This document shows positions 9,717-17,039 of a DNA stretch of 64,000 bases, in pieces. Within the stretch, counting starts at the first letter, position 1. Each line of letters starts with the position of its first letter. The translations under genes were made by a program, and so were the position numbers. The stretch comes from Arcobacter sp. LA11 (GTDB taxonomy: Bacteria; Campylobacterota; Campylobacteria; Campylobacterales; Arcobacteraceae). The notes beneath the pieces are model-generated. The model was not told the DNA's origin. It made no database searches and saw only the letters and a list, made by a program, of their open reading frames with translations. The stretch spans positions 84,208 to 148,207 of the forward strand of contig NZ_BDIR01000007.1 in the NCBI RefSeq assembly GCF_001895145.1. The letters run 5' to 3'.

Positions 9717-11025
9717 AAAAATAGCTGTAATAGGAGCAGGAATTGCAGGAATAACAACTGCCATTGGGCTTAAAAAACTTGGATTTGATGTAACTATAAT
9801 CTATAAAGAAAGAGCTTTTACAGCTTACGAGGGATTTAGTGAAAAAACAAAAGATGGTTTAAAACTTATTGGTTGTGCAAAAAGTTCTGAACTTTTAAAG
9901 GAACAATCTTCAAGAAACTCAAACTGGGCAAATACAAAAAGCAACGCAAACTATGAGTATGTAGTAAACAGAGACGATTTTGACAAATGTATGTTAGAAG
10001 ATGCAAGAACTTATGATATAAAGATTATAAAAGCAAAAGTTTTAGAGACCTTTAACCTAAAAGAGAAAGTAAAAGTCATATATAAAAAAGAGTCTATGGT
10101 TCAAGACTTGGAAGTTGAATTTCTAGTTGATACAAGAGGAAGATTTACTCCTTTTAAAAATGAATATATCTACGGGCCAAAAAGTTTTTCTTTATTACAA
10201 GAGTTAGAATTAAATGATGTCATTGAAAATAAAACTTCAATAGACTCAGTAAAAAATGGTTGGATATGGCAAGCTTACGTGGGTGAAAATAAAGGATATA
10301 TACAATTTACTTGTGATGAAGCCTTAGCTCATAAAATAAAAACTTTCGAAGATTTAAAACCATATTTAGAAGAGTGTAATATAGACTTATGGAGTTTAGA
10401 AAAGGCAAAAGTAGATAAAAAAATTGTAAAAAGAGATTCATATAGTAAAATCCACAAAAATATAATAAATGAAAAGATGATATTAATAGGTGATGCAGCA
10501 TCAAGTATTGATCCACTTTCAGGTAATGGTGCCTTTCAAGCTATGAGTATGTCAAGTATTGCTCCGTATGTTATAAATACAATTTTAAATAAAAAGGAGA
10601 ATAAAGAAGTAGCAATAAGATTTTATAAAAAAAGAGTCGAATATATTTTTGAGAAATTTTCAAATGTAGGAAAAGATTTTTACAGTTTAGAAAAAAGATA
10701 TGATACAGATTTTTGGAAACAACGACAAAACTGGCCTAAAGAAAATGACAAAGAGTTAAAAACTGTAAGTATAGAAAACTATGGCATAGTAAAAGATGGT
10801 TTTATAGAACCAAAAGAAGTTGTAGTAACAAAAGATAATCCCCTTGGAATCTATTTTTTTCAGAATGTTGAAATATTAGGATTAGTAAAATATTGTCTTA
10901 AAAATAGTTATGAAGATTCAAAAACATTTTTCAAAAACTTTATAGAAAAGAACAATATAGATATAAACTTATCAAAAGTCTTAGAAAGATGGTTATATGA
11001 ACAAAGAATTTTAATAAAGGAATAA
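9703..11025 (+). CDS. qhpG: FAD-dependent monooxygenase of CTQ biogenesis
   Basis: A 440-aa flavoprotein of the tryptophan-halogenase/geranylgeranyl-reductase-like group. The dinucleotide-binding GAGIAG motif is at about residues 11-16, and the second FAD motif is LIGDAASSIDPLSGNG near 260-275. QhpG hydroxylates the gamma-subunit tryptophan that becomes the quinone of CTQ. It overlaps qhpE by 14 bp, so translation is probably coupled. Identification follows from the fold motifs and the conserved gene order. Confidence 0.9.
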   Translation: MNPTKKIAVIGAGIAGITTAIGLKKLGFDVTIIYKERAFTAYEGFSEKTKDGLKLIGCAKSSELLKEQSSRNSNWANTKSNANYEYVVNRDDFDKCMLEDARTYDIKIIKAKVLETFNLKEKVKVIYKKESMVQDLEVEFLVDTRGRFTPFKNEYIYGPKSFSLLQELELNDVIENKTSIDSVKNGWIWQAYVGENKGYIQFTCDEALAHKIKTFEDLKPYLEECNIDLWSLEKAKVDKKIVKRDSYSKIHKNIINEKMILIGDAASSIDPLSGNGAFQAMSMSSIAPYVINTILNKKENKEVAIRFYKKRVEYIFEKFSNVGKDFYSLEKRYDTDFWKQRQNWPKENDKELKTVSIENYGIVKDGFIEPKEVVVTKDNPLGIYFFQNVEILGLVKYCLKNSYEDSKTFFKNFIEKNNIDINLSKVLERWLYEQRILIKE

Positions 11026-11030
11026 AATAT

Positions 11031-11879
11031 ATGATAAAAAATGAAAAGAAATCACCAATTTTTAAAGCAGAAGAATTAAATAAATTATTAGATAAAGAAG
11101 AAGTGAAAGTTTTTGATGTTAGAGGTATTTGGGGCTCAAACCCAAGTTCTTTGTATGAAGAGTATGAAAAAGAGCATATCAAAGGTGCAGCGTTTTTAGA
11201 TTGGAGAAAAGAGTTTTTAGAACAAAATAAAGACCCAAATATAGCTCAAATATGTTCAAAAGATGAAGCAAAAGAGTCTTTTAAAAACCTTGGAATAAAT
11301 AAAGAAGATACAGTTATATTATATGATGATTATTTTAATATGTTTGCAGGACGAGTCTGGTGGGCCATGAAATACTGGGGGTTTGAAAATGTATATGTTC
11401 TTGATGGGGGATTAAAATATTGGAAAGAACAAAATCTTCCTATCTCAAAAGAGATTCCTGCAACTTCTATAGGCTCTTTTGAACCTTCATGTAAAGAAGA
11501 ATTACGTATATCTTTAGAAAATGTTATAAAAGAAAAAGATAGCTCTTGTCTTTTTGATGCAAGAGGAGTTGCTAACTATAATGGTAAAGAAGAAGATTCA
11601 AGATCAGGACATATTCCAGGAGCTATTAACACAGCTTTTAATACTGTTTTAGATAAAGAAACAGGACTTTTTCTAGAAAAAGAGGAATTAAATTCACTAT
11701 TTGAAACTATAACACCTAAAGAGTATAAAAACAAAATAATAGTATCTTGTGGTTCAGGATATGCAAGCACTGTTGTAATGCTTGCATTAGAGTCTCTTGA
11801 TATAAAATCAACTCTGTTTGATGAATCTTTTGCAATATGGAAAGAAGACATCAATAGAGAAGTAGAACAATCTTATTAA
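11031..11879 (+). CDS. Two-domain sulfurtransferase (thiosulfate/3-mercaptopyruvate type)
   Basis: A 282-aa protein of two tandem rhodanese domains. The N-terminal one is inactive (Asp at 99/100 where Cys would be). The C-terminal one has the active-site loop C240-GSGYAST. The loop resembles that of 3-mercaptopyruvate sulfurtransferases (CGSGxxA) more than the CRxGxR of rhodanese. It begins 5 bp after qhpG and probably shares the qhp transcript, although it is not part of the classical qhp set. It might supply or handle sulfur linked to this pathway, or simply be a neighbour; a functional link is inference only. Confidence 0.85.
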   Translation: MIKNEKKSPIFKAEELNKLLDKEEVKVFDVRGIWGSNPSSLYEEYEKEHIKGAAFLDWRKEFLEQNKDPNIAQICSKDEAKESFKNLGINKEDTVILYDDYFNMFAGRVWWAMKYWGFENVYVLDGGLKYWKEQNLPISKEIPATSIGSFEPSCKEELRISLENVIKEKDSSCLFDARGVANYNGKEEDSRSGHIPGAINTAFNTVLDKETGLFLEKEELNSLFETITPKEYKNKIIVSCGSGYASTVVMLALESLDIKSTLFDESFAIWKEDINREVEQSY

Positions 11880-11890
11880 ATTTTTATAAG

Positions 11891-11922
11891 AAAAGATGAT
11901 TAAGTTAAATTAATCACCTTTT
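11891..11922. terminator. Bidirectional terminator hairpin between qhp operon and comM
   Basis: Arms 11891-11903 and 11910-11922 form a 13-bp stem with one G-U pair and a 6-nt loop. A-rich and T-rich flanks on both sides allow it to work for both convergent transcripts. The stem covers the stop codon of the ComM-like gene. Confidence 0.75.
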
Positions 11923-13413
11923 CCTATAACTTAAAGCTTCCAATAAATGACTCTTTTGAATATTTACCACACCTTCTAAATCAGCAATAGTTCTAGATAC
12001 TTTAAGTACTTTATTTATACTTCTAAATGATAGATTGAAATTTTCAATTGCTTTATTTAATATTTTCTCACACTCTTCATCTAAAATACAATATTTTCTT
12101 ATTTCCTCATCAGATAACTTTCCATTAAGTTCTTTTTGTCCTCTCAAAACTTGCATTTTAAAAGCATCTATTACTTGTAAATGCATACTTTTAGATGAAA
12201 AAGTTGATATTTCATTTAAATTTGTCTCATTCATTACTATATATAAATCAATCCTATCTAAGAAAGGCTCTGATAATCTATTTTTATATCTTTTAACTTC
12301 TAATTCATTACATCTACAATTACTTTTAACTGATAGTAAATTTCCACAAGGACAAGGGTTCATCGCACTTACAAATAAAAATTTAGTATCATACAAAACT
12401 TTCTTATTTACTCTACTTACTAATAATTTATAATCTTCTAATGGCTCTCTTAAGGCTTCAAGTATAGATTGACTAAAGTGTGGTAACTCATCAAAAAATA
12501 AAATTCCATTATTTGCTAATGCGATTTCTCCTAAAGCCGTTCCTCCAATGATTGATGCTTTTGTACTTGTATTATGAGGACTCCTAAAAACTCTTAAAGG
12601 TTTAAAATCAGGCTCTTTTAAATCAAGTGCTTGAAGCTTAGCAATATCCAATATTTCATCCAAACTCATAGGACTCATAATATATGGTAATCTTTTTGAT
12701 ATCATAGTTTTACCACAACCAGGACTACCTTCAAATAAAATATTATGATTCCCTGCAGCTGAAATTAAAGCTGCTTTTTTAGCATTTTCTTGGCCTTTTA
12801 TATCTTTAAAATCTAAAATATATTCATTTGAAAAATAAAACTCTTTTCCATTGATATTTATTTTTTCATATTTCAATTCATCTTTTTTATATAAAAATCT
12901 ACTCTTATCTTCATTTTTAAAAAACTCAATTGCTTCTATCAAATTTCTTACACAATATATATTTATATTAGGGATCTTTGATATCTTTTTTGCACTATTC
13001 TCACATACTAAAATATTTTTTAATAAGCCCTGCTTTGCCAAAGATAAAATAATTGGAAAAATATAACTACTATCTTTAATTTCGCCATTTAAAGATAGTT
13101 CACCAAAGATATGAAAGTCTTTAAAATTAATATTTTTTTCTTCATATAAAGAAATTAACAAAGCAACTGGCAAATCAAAGTGCGTACCACTTTTTTTTAT
13201 TTCACTTGGACTTAAGTTAACAGTTATCTTTTTAGGAGGAAATTTAAACTCATTTGTAAGTAAGGCAGATTTTACTCTATCCTTTGATTCAGTTATAGCA
13301 GAACTTACAAGCCCTACAATAGTAAAACTTGGAAGTCCTTTTGTAAATGTTGATTCAACATTTACTTCTTTTGCATCTATATCATTTATAGTTGCTGATT
13401 TTATAATTTTCAT
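11914..13413 (-). CDS. comM: ComM/YifB-like Mg-chelatase-type AAA+ ATPase
   Basis: A 499-aa AAA+ protein with an N-terminal Lon-protease-like fold (about residues 1-170) and a Mg-chelatase-type ATPase domain. Walker A GSPGCGKT is at 229-236 and Walker B FFDEL near 308. A zinc-finger-like CPCGN...CRCN segment lies near 360-375, and there is a C-terminal lid. ComM in other bacteria is a helicase that promotes branch migration during natural transformation. No competence genes are adjacent, so the role is inferred from the family. Confidence 0.88.
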   Translation of the reverse strand: MKIIKSATINDIDAKEVNVESTFTKGLPSFTIVGLVSSAITESKDRVKSALLTNEFKFPPKKITVNLSPSEIKKSGTHFDLPVALLISLYEEKNINFKDFHIFGELSLNGEIKDSSYIFPIILSLAKQGLLKNILVCENSAKKISKIPNINIYCVRNLIEAIEFFKNEDKSRFLYKKDELKYEKININGKEFYFSNEYILDFKDIKGQENAKKAALISAAGNHNILFEGSPGCGKTMISKRLPYIMSPMSLDEILDIAKLQALDLKEPDFKPLRVFRSPHNTSTKASIIGGTALGEIALANNGILFFDELPHFSQSILEALREPLEDYKLLVSRVNKKVLYDTKFLFVSAMNPCPCGNLLSVKSNCRCNELEVKRYKNRLSEPFLDRIDLYIVMNETNLNEISTFSSKSMHLQVIDAFKMQVLRGQKELNGKLSDEEIRKYCILDEECEKILNKAIENFNLSFRSINKVLKVSRTIADLEGVVNIQKSHLLEALSYRKR

Positions 13414-13491
13414 TGATTCTACTTTTAATAATTTTTAGAATTATATATAATTTAAAATTAAACTATTATAATAAAAAATATTATTTAGAAT

Positions 13492-13857
13492 CTATTTAAA
13501 ATATTTTTTTACATTTTCATCTATTTGGTCAACTGTTCTTACACCATTTTCTTGTGCAATTAGTTTTCCATCTTTCATATAGGCTAAAACAGGAACACCT
13601 CGTATTTTGAATCTCTCAACTAGAGGTTTTTCGGCATCAACATCTACTTTGTAAATTGTTACGTTATCTGGTTTTTTGCTTGTTTCATATTTTGTTAAAC
13701 TTTCACCTAAAGTCTTACAAGCATATCACCATGTTGCGTAGAAATCTACAATAACATTTTTATTTTTTACTTTTTCGTCAAAGTTATCTACTGTCAAATT
13801 TTCAAAAGCAAATAATGAACTTAAACTAAAAAGCAAAGCAATGAACAGTTTCTTCAT
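13492..13857 (-). CDS. Periplasmic thioredoxin-like protein with in-frame UGA (putative selenoprotein)
   Basis: Reading from the ATG at 13857 gives a 121-residue thioredoxin fold if the TGA at 13728-13726 is decoded. Residues 1-18 are a signal peptide (ending LFA). VIVDFYATW precedes the redox motif, which reads U44-Y-A-C47-K, so the TGA replaces exactly the first Cys of CxxC. The cis-Pro segment RGVPVLAYMKDGK is intact at about 86-98, and the frame is otherwise open to the TAG at 13494-13492. A 7-bp hairpin with a G-containing loop starts 11 nt after the TGA. Thioredoxin-like UxxC selenoproteins are known in bacteria. The alternative is a nonsense-mutated pseudogene or a base error. Confidence 0.72.
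13697..13715 (-). promoter_or_regulatory. Candidate bacterial SECIS hairpin
   Basis: On the mRNA, AGACUUU (11-17 nt after the UGA) pairs with AAAGUUU (23-29 nt after) around the pentaloop AGGUG, with one G-U pair. The first loop G lies 19 nt after the UGA. Bacterial SECIS elements have a stem-loop whose apical guanine lies roughly 16-37 nt after the UGA, so the geometry fits. Confidence 0.55.
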
Positions 13858-14043
13858 GTTTTCATCCTTTTTAAAAAATTTACATATAGTATATAATTAG
13901 TGTGTAGTAAATGTTTAATATTTCAATAAAAATATTAATTAAAGTTACAATAATTATTAAACAAGTGATTAAAGTCTTGTTTTTCTTGTCAAGAAATAAA
14001 AAATCATATATTATAAAAATAATCTAAATGTAAAAGAGTTAAA

Positions 14044-14532
14044 ATGGAAGAAAATATTCAAAACAATAGAGAAAAGAAAGTATCAAAAATAGATTTTTTT
14101 AAAAACTATATAAATGAAGAGATAAATGATTTTAAAAAAGATGAAGAAAATAGTTTAGAAAAATATGCCAAAGTATCTTTAAAAAACTTTCATATTATTT
14201 CTATTGCCATTGCCTCTTCTCTGATTCTTTTATATATACCACTTAACTTTAAATTTATTTCTCAGATTATAGGCTTGTTTACCTTGATTTTTGCAGTTTC
14301 TGTAATTTTAATAACAAAATATTATTTAAAAAATAAAGATAATGAGAAAATTAAATTATATATTTATGATTGTTGGCAAAAAGGTATTTTATCTATGATT
14401 TTAGTAAATTTTGGATTGTATGCTTTTTCAACAAATCCTCATATGGAGATGTTAACTATTTTGAGTTTTGCTACCATTGCAACAATATATATACAAAGAG
14501 GAGTTAAAAAAAGTTTATCGCTTCTCTTTTAA
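14044..14532 (+). CDS. Small multipass membrane protein, unknown function
   Basis: A 162-aa product not assigned to a family. The first 50 residues are charged and helical. Four membrane segments then follow, at about 51-70, 75-95, 112-130 and 132-150. It stands alone on the plus strand, and its last 18 bp overlap the end of the convergent def gene. The start is ATG, preceded by a modest AAGAG site. A TATAAAAAT stretch about 30 bp upstream could be a promoter. Confidence 0.7.
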   Translation: MEENIQNNREKKVSKIDFFKNYINEEINDFKKDEENSLEKYAKVSLKNFHIISIAIASSLILLYIPLNFKFISQIIGLFTLIFAVSVILITKYYLKNKDNEKIKLYIYDCWQKGILSMILVNFGLYAFSTNPHMEMLTILSFATIATIYIQRGVKKSLSLLF

Positions 14533-15030
14533 CTTTCTTTTCCACTCTTTTTCAAACTTTTTTCTCTTTATAATAGATAAGTTTTCGATAAAAAGATGTC
14601 CTGCTAAATGTTCCATTTCATGTTGCCAAGCAACTGCTAGAAAATCTTCAGCTTCCATTGTTTTCTTTTCACCATTTCTATCTAGGTATTCTACTACGAT
14701 ATGTTGAGCTCTTTTTATCTCTTCATTAAATCCAGGTACACTTAGGCAACCTTCAACAAAAACTTGAGTTCCATCTTTTTGCGTAATTACAGGATTAATA
14801 GCTTCAATTAGATTTTCTTTATCTTGAATATCTTCTTCATTAGGAAGATTAATAATTAAGATATTAAGAGGAATAGCAACTTGAATTGCAGCAAGTCCAA
14901 CACCATTTTCTGCAATCATAGTTTCATACATATCATCTAATAACGTGTGAAGTTCATCATCGAACTTCATCACGTCTTTAGATTTTTCTCTAAGTAGTTT
15001 ATTTGGATATGTTATTACTTCTCTAATCAT
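14515..15030 (-). CDS. def: Peptide deformylase
   Basis: Removes the formyl group from the initiator Met of nascent proteins. The 171-aa enzyme shows the three family motifs: GVGLAAIQ near residue 43, EGCLS near 92 (metal-binding Cys) and QHEMEHLAG near 135 (two metal His and catalytic Glu). The last usually reads QHExDHL, and here Glu replaces the Asp. It follows clpP by 8 bp in a tig-clpP-def operon, a common Campylobacterota arrangement for nascent-chain handling and proteolysis. Confidence 0.96.
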   Translation of the reverse strand: MIREVITYPNKLLREKSKDVMKFDDELHTLLDDMYETMIAENGVGLAAIQVAIPLNILIINLPNEEDIQDKENLIEAINPVITQKDGTQVFVEGCLSVPGFNEEIKRAQHIVVEYLDRNGEKKTMEAEDFLAVAWQHEMEHLAGHLFIENLSIIKRKKFEKEWKRKLKEKR

Positions 15031-15038
15031 TTTTATCT

Positions 15039-15623
15039 TTACTTATGATTTTTGATAACTTCATCAATTAAACCATATTCACAAGCTTCATTAGCACTCA
15101 TGAAATTGTCTCTATCTGTATCTTTTTCAACTGTTTTAATATCTTGTCCTGTTTGCTCAGCAATCAGTCCATTTAATTCATCTTTCATTCTTTGAATCTC
15201 TTTAGCCTGAATCTGAATATCAGTTGCTTGCCCTTGAGCTCCACCTAAAGGTTGATGAATCATAATTCTAGAGTTTGGTAAAGAGTATCTCTTACCTTTA
15301 ACTCCAGAAGATAATAAAAATGCTCCCATAGAAGCTGCTTGACCAATACAAATAGTACAAACATCTGGTTTAATATAGTTCATAGTGTCATAAATAGACA
15401 TACCACTTGTAATTACTCCACCTGGAGAGTTGATATATAAATAGATATCTTTATCTGGATCTTCAGCTTCTAAAAAAAGTAACTGAGCAACAATAGATGA
15501 CGCAACTTGGTCATTTACTTCACCACTTAACATAATAATTCTATCTTTTAGAAGTCTTGAATAAATATCATAACTTCTTTCACCTCTTCCACTTTTTTCA
15601 ACTACGTATGGAATGTAACTCAT
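15039..15623 (-). CDS. clpP: ATP-dependent Clp protease proteolytic subunit
   Basis: A 194-aa serine protease that forms the double-heptamer chamber used with ClpA or ClpX. The catalytic triad is S98 (QAASMGA), H123 (MIHQP) and D172. It lies between tig and def on one transcript. Its partners clpA and clpS are encoded at 53.4-55.9 kb in this same window. Length and motifs are canonical. Confidence 0.97.
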   Translation of the reverse strand: MSYIPYVVEKSGRGERSYDIYSRLLKDRIIMLSGEVNDQVASSIVAQLLFLEAEDPDKDIYLYINSPGGVITSGMSIYDTMNYIKPDVCTICIGQAASMGAFLLSSGVKGKRYSLPNSRIMIHQPLGGAQGQATDIQIQAKEIQRMKDELNGLIAEQTGQDIKTVEKDTDRDNFMSANEACEYGLIDEVIKNHK

Positions 15624-15646
15624 AATTTATAATCCTATTATTTTAT

Positions 15647-16948
15647 TTATTGACCTAATTTTTCGTCTAATAATTTAGTAATTACTTTATCTTCAATCAT
15701 AGACATTTTAATTGCAGGTAAGTATCCAGCATCTTGATATTGTTTTAAAACATCTTGTGGATTTTGACCCATTTGCATTGCTTCATAGTAAATTACTTGT
15801 GTAACTTCTTGATCATTCACTTCAACACCTTCAGCTTTTGCTAAAGCATCAACAATAAATGTAGCTTTTACAGATTTCTCTGCATCTTCTTTTAATTCAT
15901 CTCTCATAGATTCAATTTTAGCAGCATCTTCTTGTAAAGCTTTGATTTCATCTTCAGCCATTGCTCTTACTTTATTGTTTAGTGCAAAGTTAACTTCTTG
16001 CTCTACAACAGAACCTGGTAATGCAAAGTTTAATGTTTCAACTAATGAATCTAAATATGCAGGTTTTAATTCTTCTCTATAGTAAGTACCTTTTGCTTCA
16101 GCTTTCATTTGTTCTTCAATTTTTGCTTTTAAAGTTTCAACTGTTGCACCTTCTTCACCAGGTAACATTTTTGCAGCAAACTCATCATTGATTTCTGCTT
16201 CACCTTTTTCTTGAATTTCATGTAAAGTTACTTTAAATACAGCTTCTTTACCAGCTAAATCTTTTGATTGGTACTCAGCAGGGAAAGTTACAGTAATATC
16301 TTTTTGCTCATCATACTTCATACCAATAACTTGCTCTTCAAATCCAGGGATAAAAGAACCAGAACCAATATGTAAAGGATACTTCTCAGCTTTTCCACCT
16401 TCAAATGCTACACCATCAACAAAACCTTCAAAATCAATTAGTGCATGATCTTGATCTCTAACCATTCTTTTTCTTGCAATCTTTTTTAAAGGTGCTTGTG
16501 AACTAGCCATTTCTTGAATTCTTGCATCAACTGCTTCTGAATCTACTGCTTTATCTTCTACAGCAGGAATAAGTGCTTTATAATCACCTAAATCAACATT
16601 TGGTTTACAAGCTAATTTAACTTCGATTTCAATATCACCATTATCTTGCTTCTCATATTTAGAAACAGCAGGCTCACCAACAATATCTTCATTAGCAATT
16701 TTTAATTCAGCTAATCCTAAAGAAAGAACATTTCTTAATGCTTCACCTTCTGCATCTTCTCTTAACTTTTCAGCATATCTTTGTTTTACAACTGCTACAG
16801 GTACTTTACCTTTTCTAAAACCTTGGATATCCATAGTTTTTGCAGCTTGTTTTGCTACTTTGTCTAAGTTTGCTTCAATAACATCTTTTGAAATTGTTGA
16901 AGTAATAACTGCATTAGCGTCATCAACTCTGTTTGCATTAAATTCCAT
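15647..16948 (-). CDS. tig: Trigger factor
   Basis: Ribosome-bound chaperone and peptidyl-prolyl isomerase, 433 aa. The ribosome-docking signature GFRKGKVP is at about residues 42-49. The FKBP-type domain follows (about 155-240, including GFVDGVAFEGG and GFEEQVIGMK), then the long helical C-terminal chaperone domain. First gene of the tig-clpP-def operon. Confidence 0.97.
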   Translation of the reverse strand: MEFNANRVDDANAVITSTISKDVIEANLDKVAKQAAKTMDIQGFRKGKVPVAVVKQRYAEKLREDAEGEALRNVLSLGLAELKIANEDIVGEPAVSKYEKQDNGDIEIEVKLACKPNVDLGDYKALIPAVEDKAVDSEAVDARIQEMASSQAPLKKIARKRMVRDQDHALIDFEGFVDGVAFEGGKAEKYPLHIGSGSFIPGFEEQVIGMKYDEQKDITVTFPAEYQSKDLAGKEAVFKVTLHEIQEKGEAEINDEFAAKMLPGEEGATVETLKAKIEEQMKAEAKGTYYREELKPAYLDSLVETLNFALPGSVVEQEVNFALNNKVRAMAEDEIKALQEDAAKIESMRDELKEDAEKSVKATFIVDALAKAEGVEVNDQEVTQVIYYEAMQMGQNPQDVLKQYQDAGYLPAIKMSMIEDKVITKLLDEKLGQ

Positions 16949-17039
16949 TAAATCTACTCCGATTATTTTAATTTTAGACGTGATTTTAGCTAAAAGTTAC
17001 TAAGTATTCTATAAAATATACTTTTAGGAGAAAATCACA

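Noticed and set aside
12035..12433. Plus-strand 132-aa frame inside the ComM-like gene
   Set aside because: Antisense shadow of a well-supported gene with no ribosome site or family features.
13492..13857. Calling the thioredoxin gene a plain pseudogene
   Set aside because: Only one interruption exists, it is TGA (not TAA/TAG), it lies exactly at the redox Cys and a SECIS-like stem follows. Decay is possible but less economical, so it is listed as a CDS with reduced confidence.
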